Both the position numbers and the translations under genes were made by a program. Under the pieces are notes generated by a model. It saw only the letters and a list, made by a program, of their open reading frames with translations, did no database searches and was not told the DNA's origin. Positions 12,701 to 24,131 of a stretch of 64,000 bases of DNA are shown here, piece after piece; within the stretch, counting starts at the first letter, position 1; every line of letters begins with the position of its first letter. This DNA is from Symsagittifera roscoffensis (Eukaryota; Xenacoelomorpha; Acoela; Convolutidae): NCBI RefSeq assembly GCF_963678635.1, contig NC_087066.1, forward strand, positions 17,107,275 to 17,171,274. The letters are read 5' to 3'.

Positions 12701-15700
12701 GAAAGCATGTAGTTATAAATGGATGAACAAATGTCTGAAATTTTAAAATAGGTTTGAGGTTTTTAGGTTAAGTTATATAAGATTAAGCTAAAGGAAAACA
12801 TTAGAATCGTACCTCTGTCAGTTTTTGAATGTTATATTTCTCAAAAGAAATTTTTATTAAAAGGAAAGTAAGCGATAAATAAAAAAAGGAAAATAATTCA
12901 ACTCGACTGAGCGAGTGGGGGAAATAATATTTCTGAAAATTCAGGTTAATTTATTTTTTTAGCTGTTTGGCTGAGGCAAGACTGCGCCTGCAACCTAGAC
13001 TCCAAATTGTATTTTGCCCCTTTCCTTCCTACTCTTGATGAAAAGATCATTTGCACCTTACTGATTTTTCAGCAGAAAAAACATTAGTTTAAATATCAAG
13101 GCAGTTTATCAGTTTTGCACCTGCCTTACTTAATTTCAAATTCAGTCTTTTGTTAGCATCGGAAAAGCACTCGATCGCAAAATACGTCAAGTTAATGAAT
13201 TGAACGCTTAATTAATTTGAAATTAACTAAAATTGATTTTTTTAACGGAAACCATCGGTCGTTGATAGATCCTTTTGTTTGTCTTAGTACCCAAATTAAA
13301 GCATACGTCTCATAGCAGATTTTATCATAGTCAAGCTGTTCCTATAATGAAATTGAAAGAGCAGCTCATAGCATATTTTCTCATAGTCAAGCTGTTCCTA
13401 TAATGAAAGCATGTAGTTATAAATGGATGAACAAATGTCTGAAATTTTAAAATAGGTTTGAGGTTTTTAGGTTAAGTTATATAAGATTAAGCTAAAGGAA
13501 AACATTAGAATCGTACCTCTGTCAGTTTTTGAATGTTATATTTCTCAAAAGAAATTTTTATTAAAAGGAAAGTAAGCGATAAATAAAAAAAGGAAAATAA
13601 TTCAACTCGACTGAGCGAGTGGGGGAAATAATATTTCTGAAAATTCAGGTTAATTTATTTTTTTAGCTGTTTGGCTGAGGCAAGACTGCGCCTGCAACCT
13701 AGACTCCAAATTGTATTTTGCCCCTTTCCTTCCTACTCTTGATGAAAAGATCATTTGCACCTTACTGATTTTTCAGCAGAAAAAACATTAGTTTAAATAT
13801 CAAGGCAGTTTATCAGTTTTGCACCTGCCTTACTTAATTTAAAATTCAGTCTTTTGCTAGGATCGCAAAAGCACTCGATCGCAAAATACGTCAAATTAAA
13901 TGAGATGAACGCTCAATTACGTTGGAATTTACCCAAAGGTTGTCAATTTGAATTCTTTTATGTTGCATAAAAGTCAAACAAATTTAAACGTAATCCAACT
14001 TTTGTCAAGTTTAGCTAATTTAAGTTAAATATCATAGGTCGACTATAATCTGCAAAACCATCTAGTATGAGACTTATGCTTCACTTCTTAATAATTCACA
14101 ACAATTAAAATTGATTCTTTTAGCTTCTCAGACTATTTATACTTAAAGGGGTAGTTCGCTGCTCAATTCGCACTACTTTGACTAAAAGAAACAATAGTTG
14201 GTTGATAGATCATCTTTGTCTTTGTAACCTAAACAAAGCATTAGTCTCATACTAGATCTTATCGTAAATCGTAGTCGATCTGGTCCTATAGTTCAAATGT
14301 CATTTATATAAACAGATAAGTTATTAGTGTTGGCTAAAAAGCATAAATTAGTTTTAAATAGATGAACAACTATCTTAAGTGTCAAAATAGGTTTGGCGTG
14401 TTTAGGTTAAGTTACTTAATTTCAAACTAAAGGTAAACATAAGATTCTTACCTGTCTCAGTCCTGGAACTTTATGTTTTTTAAAAGTAATTTTAAAAGGA
14501 AGATTAGTGATAAATAAAAAAAGGTAATATTTTCAACTCAACTGAGCGAGTGGGGGAAGTAGTAATTCTGAAGATTCAGGTTGATTTTTTTAGCCGCTGA
14601 CTGAGACAAATCTGCAACTGCAGTCTAATTTTCAAACTTCGTTGTCCCCCTTTCCTTTATACTCTTGATGAAAAGAAGAATCGCAACTTTTTTGATTTTT
14701 CAGCTCAGAAATCATTAATTTCAATATCCAGGCAATTTATCAGTTTTGCACCTGCCTTCCTTAATTCAAATTTCGAAGCCTTTTGTTAGGATTGCAAAAG
14801 GACTGGACTTCAAAAAAGGTCAACATAAATGAGAAAAACGCTCCATTAGGTTGGAATTTACCCATAGTCGGTCAAATCGAAATAGTTTGTTGCTTAAAAG
14901 TCAAACAAATTTAAAAGTATTCCAACTTTTGTCATTTTTAGCTAAATTTAGTTTTTTTTTTCAGATCGACTATGGTCTGTGATAACATCTAGTATGCGAC
15001 TTATGTTTCACTTCTTAATGATCCCTAACAACTAAAGTTATTTCATTTGCTTTTCAGACTACATACTTTAAGGGGTAGTTCTCTGCTCAATTCGCACCTT
15101 TTTTTACTAAAAGAAACAATGGGTCGTTGATAGATCCTTTTTGACTTAGTAACCAAATCAAAGCCTTAGTCTCATACTAGATCTTCACCAATTCTGAAGA
15201 TTCAGGTCGATTTTTTTTAGCCGCTGCTTGAGGCAAGTCTGCTTCTGCAGTCTAGACTTCAAACTTCATTTTAACCCCTTTCCCTCTTACTCTCGATGAA
15301 AAGGACATTTGCAACTTATTGATTTTTCAGCATAAAGTTCATTTTTTAATTATCAATTCAATTTATCAGTATTGCACCTGCCTTACTTAATTTCAAATTC
15401 AGTCTTTTGTTAGCATCGGAAAAGCACTCGATCGCAAAATACGTCAAGTTAATGAATTGAACGCTTAATTAATTTGAAATTAACTAAAATTGATTTTTTT
15501 AACGGAAACCATCGGTCGTTGATAGATCCTTTTGTTTGTCTTAGTACCCAAATTAAAGCATACGTCTCATAGCAGATTTTATCATAGTCAAGCTGTTCCT
15601 ATAATGAAATTGAAAGAGCAGCTCATAGCATATTTTCTCATAGTCAAGCTGTTCCTATAATGAAAGCATGTAGTTATAAATGGATGAACAAATGTCTGAA

Positions 15701-17060
15701 ATTTTAAAATAGGTTTGAGGTTTTTAGGTTAAGTTATATAAGATTAAGCTAAAGGAAAACATTAGAATCGTACCTCTGTCAGTTTTTGAATGTTATATTT
15801 CTCAAAAGAAATTTTTATTAAAAGGAAAGTAAGCGATAAATAAAAAAAGGAAAATAATTCAACTCGACTGAGCGAGTGGGGGAAATAATATTTCTGAAAA
15901 TTCAGGTTAATTTATTTTTTTAGCTGTTTGGCTGAGGCAAGACTGCGCCTGCAACCTAGATTCCAAATTGTATTTTGCCCCTTTCCTTCCTACTCTTGAT
16001 GAAAAGATCATTTGCACCTTACTGATTTTTCAGCAGAAAAAACATTAGTTTAAATATCAAGGCAGTTTATCAGTTTTGCACCTGCCTTACTTAATTTAAA
16101 ATTCAGTCTTTTGCTAGGATCGCAAAAGCACTCGATCGCAAAATACGTCAAATTAAATGAGATGAACGCTCAATTACGTTGGAATTTACCCAAAGGTTGT
16201 CAATTTGAATTCTTTTATGTTGCATAAAAGTCAAACAAATTTAAACGTAATCCAACTTTTGTCAAGTTTAGCTAATTTAAGTTAAATATCATAGGTCGAC
16301 TATAATCTGCAAAACCATCTAGTATGAGACTTATGCTTCACTTCTTAATAATTCACAACAATTAAAATTGATTCTTTTAGCTTCTCAGACTATTTATACT
16401 TAAAGGGGTAGTTCGCTGCTCAATTCGCACTACTTTGACTAAAAGAAACAATAGTTGGTTGATAGATCATCTTTGTCTTTGTAACCTAAACAAAGCATTA
16501 GTCTCATACTAGATCTTATCGTAAATCGTAGTCGATCTGGTCCTATAGTTCAAATGTCATTTATATAAACAGATAAGTTATTAGTGTTGGCTAAAAAGCA
16601 TAAATGAGTTTTAAATAGATGAACAACTATCTTAAGTGTCAAAATAGGTTTGGCGTGTTTAGGTTAAGTTACTTAATTTCAAACTAAAGGTAAACATAAG
16701 ATTCTTACCTGTCTCAGTCCTGGAACTTTATGTTTTTTAAAAGTAATTTTAAAAGGAAGATTAGTGATAAATAAAAAAAGGTAATATTTTCAACTCAACT
16801 GAGCGAGTGGGGGAAGTAGTAATTCTGAAGATTCAGGTTGATTTTTTTAGCCGCTGACTGAGGCAAGTCTGCTTCTGCAGTCTAGACTTCAAACTTCATT
16901 TTAACCCTTTTCCCTCTTACTCTCAATGAAAAGGACATTTGCAACTTATTGATTTTTCTGCATAAAATTCATTTTTTAAATATCAAAAAGGTTGATTAAA
17001 TAACTAAATATGAGTTATAAATGGATGAACAACTCTTAAATACTAAAATAGGTTTGGGAT
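9700..17060. repeat. Satellite-like tandem array with higher-order structure
   Basis: A recurrent landmark (GATTCAG...TTTATTT...AGC then CTGAGxCAAxTCTGC) starts near 9787, 10718, 11609, 12240, 12942, 13646, 14577, 15201, 15903 and 16834. Spacings are about 931, 891, 631, 702, 704, 931, 624, 702 and 931. The 11.6-14.6 kb block repeats at 14.6-16.8 kb with an offset of 2961 and near identity, and a 704-bp subunit is doubled only in the first block. Many monomers carry a foldback of about 47-bp arms (for example 10176-10223 against 10374-10420). No long ORF is conserved between monomers. The older monomers near 9.7-11.6 kb are clearly more diverged than the inner ones. Confidence 0.85.
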
Positions 17061-17776
17061 GTTTAGGTTAAGTTATATTATTTTGAGTTAAAGTAAAACA
17101 TTTGAATCTTTCATGAGCTTATCTGGAACGTTGTATTTTTCAAAAGTAGTTTTTATTACAAGCAAAGTTGGAAAATTAAGTTAAGCCATACGTTAGTGTA
17201 GAATTTGCAATACTACATTTTGCTACCTTTTAGAGAACCCAATACCTCGGCAAAAGTTTTGGGTTTTTTTTTCTTGAGATCGCTAATATCAGTTTTAAAT
17301 TTTTCATTTGATCTTCTGTTTCAGTCAGTCGATTTTATTGAAATCAGTTTCGTGCTCTTTGTGAGATGTTTGATCTTTCTTGCTTACGCATTGGTTGGAT
17401 ACTTGTAGTATTTTCGCTGATATATCGATGAGTGTGTCAAAACTTTTCTGGTCAAAATCGTACAATCGAGGCTCATGTGCATTGTTGTATTGCAAAAGAA
17501 CCACGATTTTTTTTCTTTTTAATAGACTAGTAAAGCCATTGTTAGTTCAACTTCTCATATTGGTTTTACCGTGTAATGAGATGGGTATGATTGTTTAAGA
17601 AGAAACGAAATAATAAATAGGATTAACAAGATGTTTTGTGGGAAAAGAGACTCAGAAACGGCGGCACTGGTAAGAAGGAAAAGCGGAATGAACAAAGAAA
17701 ATAGGCAAGAGAAAAGTGCGAATAAGGCTACAGATACAATTTAACCAATTTTTTTTGCCGGTTCAACTATGCGTAT
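17061..17776. other. End of array and intergenic DNA
   Basis: The repeat similarity fades after about 17160. The overlapping ORFs at 17205-17598 have no recognisable domain. Confidence 0.4.
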
Positions 17777-18173
17777 CTAATCCGCTGTGCGTTTCCTTGG
17801 TAATAGAAGATAGTTATAGAAAGCGCTTGTTTGGCTTTTCGTGCTGCTAATCTTTTTCAGTATATCGCTGTCTTTTGCCTTATTGTGTTCGGATCGCTGT
17901 GGCTGAGCTGCAGTAGGTAGATTTTCTTGCTGCCTACGTATTATTAGAAAAAATTCACAGTCAATGTGCTGTTCTGATGTACTTGCTAAAGTTCGTCCTT
18001 GTAAGTTTACTGCTTTTCGTCTCGTTGGAAATAATGATGAGGATACCAGTGTTTTGAGTATCATTCAGGACACTAGGAGCTCGAGTGTCACGCTTATTTC
18101 GGAGTGATCCCTGTTCGAGGAGTTTTTGAAGTTTTTCAGGAGGTTGCTCTTTGGATAGAAACTCAGTCCACAA
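17777..18173 (-). pseudogene. Unrecognised decayed coding stretch
   Basis: On the minus strand two overlapping frames look more protein-like than the surroundings. One (18173-17961) contains FLSKEQPPEKLQKLLEQGSL. The other (18064-17777) contains RRQQENLPTAAQPQRSEH and ends LPRKRTAD before a stop. The composition is charged and glutamine-rich, unlike the phenylalanine/lysine runs of random ORFs here. The change of frame near 18000 suggests a frameshifted remnant of one ORF. I do not recognise the family; a gag-like or host gene remnant are both possible. Confidence 0.3.
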
Positions 18174-19129
18174 ATAGCAGTTAGAAGGGTGCCAATTTAT
18201 TTGTCTTTTGACGGTAGAGAATTGTTGATAGTTCGTTAACAGCTTGCTTCAATGTAATATACCATTTGCAAACAGTCTCTAAAAACCTTTTTTCAACGGA
18301 CGCTCGGACCCTCCACCACCGGTGCCATCGACATTACATTTGAAAAACAAGTTTTTACACAAGCAAAACTTGTGTTATAGTATGAACTTTTTTCCCAACC
18401 TAAGTCGCAAATATTGTTGCGACAAATTGTGTTCATTTTCTAAGTGCTCATTTGGATCATTAACCACCTATTAAGTATAGCCAATGCTAACGATATTAAC
18501 ACAGATTATAATATTACAAATAGCACTTCAGCTTCAAGGTATCATGGATCTGTAGCGTAGAAGTAGAGAAGGAGACCCGCAACAAAATAGGATTCAAAAA
18601 TTTGAAGAGCTAAAGTGGTCGACATGATCAGGTTCATATTCATGTTATTGATGTTTGTGCAGTAGTGTTTTTATTTTTTTGAGCCGTTTTCGCTGTTTTG
18701 TGGATAATTTGAACAGTTAATGAAATATTTTTTACTGGAAATGGTTAATATATCAATGTCGAATGAATTATTTGCCTCGAATGCCAAATCTAAATGACTC
18801 ATGAAGCTGTTAATTTTGAAATAGTTATTTAAACGAGTTTGAATAAACTTTTTCACAGCGATTTTTTTCTAGATTCAGTTCGAAAAGGTAGACTGAATTT
18901 TTCCTCCGTATTTTCATGATCGGTGAACAAATATAGTGAGCTTCAGTAGGTCCGAACCTTGAAGTTTTAAGGAGTGAAAGGTAATCTGCGCCCCTTTTAA
19001 ATTGACTACCTGTGAGATTTGACTCAAGATTTTTTTCTTTAACTGTAATTCCTGTATGATAAAAACAGGTATTATGAAAATGTATGGGATCGGGTTTTTT
19101 TTAGACGCTTTGGAAAAATTTTTCAATTT
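18174..19129. other. Intergenic, no supported gene
   Basis: AT-rich. ACACAAGCAAAACTTGTGTT (about 18358) is a short palindrome that resembles the start of the stretch at about 98-120. Confidence 0.4.
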
Positions 19130-19900
19130 TTTCAAAAACTGTTTTTCTCAAAAACTAGTCTACCGATTTTCAAAAAGTTGGTACTAATGGGAAGTCCGCC
19201 CACTCCCCTGTATGCCCCTAATCTCTTTTTTACCTTAACCCTTCTCCTACAGCCTTCAAAAAAGTGTAAGGGGGCGATTTTAGACCCATATTGTTGATTT
19301 TTTTTTCATTTTCTGGAAAACTACCCCTTATAAATCTGAATGTTTGAATTCAATTAAAATAATGGTTTTGAACAGCTCCCTTCCAAACATTCAAAAGTTT
19401 GGAAGGAGTGATTTGCTTTGCGATCAGAAAGGGTGTTGCAATCATGTACTAGAGTTTTTTGCCGTAAATTACTTTGTTCACAGAAAGGTCAATTTAGAAG
19501 GAATGATAAATTTCACGGCTGACATGCTCAAATTCTTCTGCTGACATGCTCAAATTCTTGAAATTTTTAAACAAAAACACTATCGTTTATGTATTAATAA
19601 GGCGATTTTCGTTTCAGTTACTTATTATTTTTTCAAAATAGTTTCTTTTTCGGATTTGTGGTTTTCGTCATAGTTTCTGTCGATTCATTTTTCGTTTTTT
19701 TTTCAAATCTGATGTATTTAATCCGCTAAGGTTTTTATCGGTTCACTTTCTAAAGCATGGTTTTTTTACTTAAACAGTTTTTTTATCGTTGAAAATTTAT
19801 TTACTAGTCGGATTTCGAATAAGTGTTTTCATTTGTTTTTTCCTTTCATTGAACAGTTTCACTTTTTGTTAAATCGGCTCGGTCAACTTAGAATGCGTAA
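19130..19900. repeat. Repeat families G (19130-19370) and D (19415-19900), copy 1
   Basis: The first part matches 250-480 (CAAAAAGTTGGTACTAATGGGAA...CTAATCTCTTTT). The second matches 31070-31300 and 41690-41910, sharing TTGTTCACAGAAAGGTCAAT, GGAATG, and later TTTCGGATTTGTGGTTTTCG / GTTTCTGTCGATTCATTTT. A 20-base piece (GCTGACATGCTCAAATTCTT) is doubled at 19520-19563 in this copy only. Confidence 0.55.
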
Positions 19901-20097
19901 TTAGAGGGCAAAATATATTCTTTTTTTTTTGCGAGCAGCATAGTGTGTTAGTACAAACATTTTTTTCTAACCGAACTCAAAAATAAGTGTTCAAGAAAAG
20001 TGTTCACTTATTTGGTGGCACATTTGCTATAATCACGCTCTGTAGCATTCAAAATTGCGTAGCCTCTGTTCTCTGTGGCTAGTGTTATTGATTTATT

Positions 20098-20165
20098 AAG
20101 GTTCCGTGGGCGAGTAGTTAGTGCGTGAGACTCATGATCTCTAGATCGCAGATCGAATCCGAAAA
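20098..20165 (+). repeat. tRNA-derived SINE head
   Basis: GTGGGCGAGTAGTTAGTGCG resembles a pol III A box region. GATCGAATCC at 20151-20160 fits a B box, about 45 bases downstream. No acceptor stem pairs, so it is not a working tRNA. A CGAAGCGGAGCTCCGCCTC hairpin follows at about 20256. Confidence 0.45.
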
Positions 20166-21300
20166 TTAGCCGAATTTTTTCTAATTCGAAGCTTATTGCT
20201 ACTTTTTTGATGCACTTGATAGAGCTGATTTCTGTGATCTTGCTAGTTTTGTCGAAGCGGAGCTCCGCCTCTGTGTGCGATTGTTTCTTTCAGTACGGAT
20301 CTCAAATTTTTTAAATGAAAACAGATATTTTCAGCTCACCAGGGGTCGACTTAAAATTTTTGCCTTCGTTGCCGCGCGGTAAATGATAAGTCTTTTTTGG
20401 CTTTTGTGATCATTATTTGATACAAACATTGCGTTTTAGAGGTGTTAGTTTTTCAAACTTTTTTCAAGTACTTTTTCCAACCTAATTTTCCGTCTTTTTT
20501 TCTATTCACTAATTTCTAACAAAGTTTTTTTTGTGTTGCAAGTTTTGCGAAGCTCCGCTTCTGCTTTGTCATTAGTACTCATTAAAGCTGTCATTAAACT
20601 TATCTATTCATAATGGTAGGATAATTTTGAAATTGATATTCCTGGTCAGTTTTTTTCCTGGTCAGTTAATGTCTTTTTTTCTGCTCCGATCGCTGATAGT
20701 GGGGAGGAACTATGTCCTTGAGTCTGTTTTAGCTTTCAGCACAGTAATTGAAAATGGCGAGGAAGTTTGTCTTCAAATGTATTTAAGTGTATTTTTTTAC
20801 ACTACCACCAATAATCATCGGAATGGTCGAACGATATATCATAATAATGCCTCTTTAGTCGTTATTGGAAAGACATTTTAAAAATTCAAAAAGTTCCCCG
20901 GTGACGAGAAAAATTAGTTTGAAGTTTTTGGTTCTTAGTGAGGAATGAAGCGAGCGAGTTGGTCTTATAAAAAGAGTTTTTCTTTGAAGTATTGAATATC
21001 TTAGCTTAACTAAATAAGGCAGCTTCATTTAGCTCTTATTCTTTAAAAAGCAAATAGATTAAGTTTCGAATGAATGGACATTAATTTAAAAATAAGTAAA
21101 CCTTATCTTTTTTTTGCTATGGGCGAAAAATACTATGCTACTTGCTCTGCAACTGGCTATCCTTGTTGTTTTGTAAATTTTGGTTAAAACTTTTTTCCGC
21201 GCAAAATTAACTACCGAATATAATCATCAAATGGGATGAGTGACATCCCATACTGAAGTGCTTTTAGTCACGATTTGATCGAAATGAGAAAATTTTCAAA
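20166..21300. other. Repeat-rich intergenic DNA
   Basis: The hairpin motif GCGAAGCTCCGCTTCTG lies at 20548-20564 and recurs in variants near 20256, 22436, 24583 and 31592. The ORF at 20627-20881 has no known domain and is not supported as a gene. Confidence 0.4.
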
Positions 21301-21309
21301 AATAATCCA

Positions 21310-21430
21310 ACCGACAAGAAAAATGGTTTAAAGTTTTTGCTTTTTAGTCTACTCGAGCAAGTAAAGCAAACGGACAAGAAAAACTGGTTTAAAGTTTTTG
21401 CTTTTTAGTCTACTCGAGCAAGTAAAGGAT
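21310..21430. repeat. Tandem duplication of about 59 bp
   Basis: GACAAGAAAAA(C)TGGTTTAAAG followed by TTTTTGCTTTTTAGTCTACT and CGAGCAAGTAAAG occurs twice in a row, with one inserted C in the second copy. Confidence 0.8.
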
Positions 21431-21977
21431 TTGTTATAATAAGGAAAGCGTTTGATAAATCCGCAAAAATGTAATTTTATTGCAATAAAAATGTTCTGCG
21501 AAGCTTAACTTAGAGCTTCCGTGGCAATCAAACGATTTGAACAAATTTCAAAAATGAGCTGCAAAAATTTAGAAACCTTTTTGAATTTTTTCTGATTTTT
21601 TTTGTAATTCAGTTTTTGAAGACAGCTGCAGTCATTTATGCCCAATTTATTGGGGCTCTAGACGTTCTTATAAGCCCTCTCCCCACTTCTGGCAACAAAA
21701 ACCAACTGACTATAAAAAAAATGAGCTTCATAATGTGATTGGAAAGTTCTGTGTTACTTGCACAGCTACCGTCTTCTCTTGTTTCAATTGTTTTGTTTTT
21801 AGGAAAAAAGTCTTAATTTTCTTCTATCATTCCATTCCCGTTTTTGACTTCGTTCTAAGCAGTTTATTGACGTTCAATTAGAAGTGGATGTGTACTCAAA
21901 TTATCTCAAAAGAAAATGGACCTCTAATTTAAAAGGCAAAATTGGAAAAAGTCTTAAAATGTGCATAAATGTCTCTA

Positions 21978-22470
21978 ATGACTACGGATGTGCATTCATA
22001 CATATTCATGCATTTATGAATGAACCTAGGTATATATGCACTTTTTGAGTTCAATTGAACATCATCTGCTGAAAGTGACCTAAATATCACTCTCCAAATA
22101 CGAACGTGGAAATTGCGCGAAAGAACGCGAACGATTTCTAGTTTTGAAAGTGGAATTTATTTTTTTAGATTTCCAGCGGAATAAAAATTTTAGCTGTTGA
22201 TCCAGTTTTTCTCAATTTTGGTTACTGTTATCAAAAAAGCGCAAATCACAAATCGTTCTACACATTCAAAGAGCTTAAAGGACATCTATTTTTTCTTTGA
22301 ACTTCAAAAGCGAAGATTTTTCAACAAAGTCAGTTTTTTTTTTATGTTTATTTGCGTTCATTACTCTTTCCAATCTTCGATTGGGTATGTTCTCAATTTT
22401 TTTCACGCTTTGGAGGCTATATGTCTCGCAAGTGGTGCCAAGCTGAGCTTCGCTTCTGTGTGATGACTGT
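21978..22470. repeat. Dispersed repeat family F, copy 1
   Basis: The block starts with GACTACGGATGTGCATTCAT, continues through GCATTTATGAATG, GAACGTGGAAATTGCG, CCAGCGGAATAAAA and ends near GCGTTCATTACTCTTTCC. The same order of landmarks occurs at 29895-30310, partly at 30440-30760, and in part at 41100-41350. Confidence 0.6.
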
Positions 22471-22679
22471 TTTGTGCAAAATTGACTGTATTGTAGAAAA
22501 AACCTGAAGACGACATTAAAATAATAGGAACGATTCTGATGGGTTAAAGGTATTCCATCATTCGGTCTCTTACATCATGAGAATACCCCCTAGTGTTGTC
22601 ATAACGCAATGAAAATTGGCATCGTGAACAAATAAATTATTAAGAACAGATTTGATCTTAATGCAACATCAGACATTTA

Positions 22680-22890
22680 GCAATATTTTGGTCGAAACAT
22701 TTTTTTTGGCCTTTTTTCAAAAAAATTTTTGGCCTTTTTAAAATTTTCCTGCGGCGCACAAAATATTTTCAAATTACAGTATTTATAGTGGTTTGGGAGA
22801 GCTCAAAAATCAATTTGGTCCGCAAAATTTTCAAACTATTTTTGAAAATAAACCCCCCCCCCCCTCGAGAAATTATTAGATCTGCGCCTG
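22680..22890. mobile_element. Truncated copy of the CAGGGGCGGAT MITE family (H1)
   Basis: This matches the right half of the complete element at 48422-48850: TTTTTTCAAAAA...CCTGCGGCGCACAAAAT, GGGAGAGCTC, AATCAATTTGGTC, a C tract, CTCGAGAAAT and the end TTAGATCTGCGCCTG. The left half is missing. Confidence 0.65.
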
Positions 22891-23084
22891 TTTTTAGGCA
22901 ATTTTGAAACCATCTAATCTTCACAAAAACAATCGCTGGAAAAAACTTTGTTCAATGCTTTTCTATGCGAAAAAGTTTTACGTCAGAATGTTTAATTAAA
23001 TAAATTGTTTTTACTTAAAAACTCACCCAGAGAATAAAATCTTCGTCATATGCTCAAATATTTTATTTGGTTTTGGTCGTAATG

Positions 23085-23375
23085 ACCCGGGTTGACCTCC
23101 ATAAAGCGAAAATGCTTATCATACAATTCCATATACCGAAAACGTTTATCATACAATTCCATGCATCAAATGTATGGAAAAATGCTAGTCATACAATTTT
23201 CATACAATTTCAAAAAATCCTTGAAAAAAATTCGAGCTTGTTTCTGCGGCTATTTAAACCAAATGGAACGTCCTGGTGATGAAAAAAAAACATGTTTATT
23301 TTTTTGGAAAAAAATGGTTATCATACAGTTTCCTTATATGAATATTGTATGACTAGCATTTTTTTGATGGCGACA
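23085..23375. repeat. Family E foldback with subterminal TTATCATACAATT repeats
   Basis: It begins CCCGGGTTGACCTCCATAAA. TGCTTATCATACAATTCCAT and close variants follow several times, in direct and inverted orientation. The far end is near GATGGCGACAATA. A larger copy with matching ends lies at 45350-46885. Confidence 0.5.
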
Positions 23376-23879
23376 ATAAAATTTTTTCCAAGTAAAATTG
23401 AAATTGCCCCAATTATTTTTCTAATTTTATCAGCCGAATTTTTTTTTGATTTTTGATTTTTTATCAGAAAAAATTTATCGAATTTTGTGCTCAAACAAAA
23501 ATTTTTCAAAAAAATTTTTGCATGCAATTTTTTGTCTGCATAACGTATTCCTGGATCCACAAAAATTGGATTTTTTTTCCGCTTCTCTGTATAACTTTTT
23601 TTCAAAAAATCTTAAAAAAACTCCTATTTCTTTTGTATGGCATGTTTATATATGCCTTGATCAGTGTATGATAATATGAAAATTATAATTTTGAAAATAA
23701 TCCTGTGATTTGTAAAAAGAACGCTTACACAGTTCAGGTGGTTTTCAATGCATCGTAAATGCCAGACGTTTAACCTTTTAGTGACTCTAGTTTTGGGTAA
23801 ATCATGGGCTTAGTCACTAGTGTTCGGTCACCAACACATCTCAAAAATTTTTCAGAAAAATCAACTATTTGGTTTATGA
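23376..23879. other. Low-complexity A/T runs
   Basis: Overlapping ORFs on both strands here come from runs of AAATTTTT and are not genes. Confidence 0.5.
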
Positions 23880-24131
23880 AAAAATGCTTATTTTTGGTCG
23901 AAATTTTCCAAAAAGTGCCTAAAAACTCCTTTTTTGGCCTTTTTTCAAAAATTTTCCTCCGGCGCACAAAATTTGGTCAAATAGTGATATGGAATTTATA
24001 GGGTCTTTATAGTGATTTGGAAGATCTCAGAAAATCAATTTGGTCGACCTGAAAAAAAGGTCGACAAAACTTATGATAATTTTTTTTGAAAATCCGCCGC
24101 CCCCCTCGAGAAAATCCTAGATCCGCCCCTA
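23880..24131. mobile_element. Truncated copy of the CAGGGGCGGAT MITE family (H2)
   Basis: The right half of the family is present: CCAAAAAGTGCC, CCTCCGGCGCACAAAAT, AATCAATTTGGTCGACCTGA, a C tract, CTCGAGAAAATCCTAGATCC and GCCCCTAA. The last G of the terminus is lost and the left terminus is absent. Confidence 0.65.

Noticed and set aside
11470-16720. CTTACCTG-type motif in satellite monomers as a U1 snRNA gene
   Set aside because: Only the first bases resemble U1. The stem-loops and Sm site are absent, and the motif varies between monomers (TTATCTC, GTACCTC).
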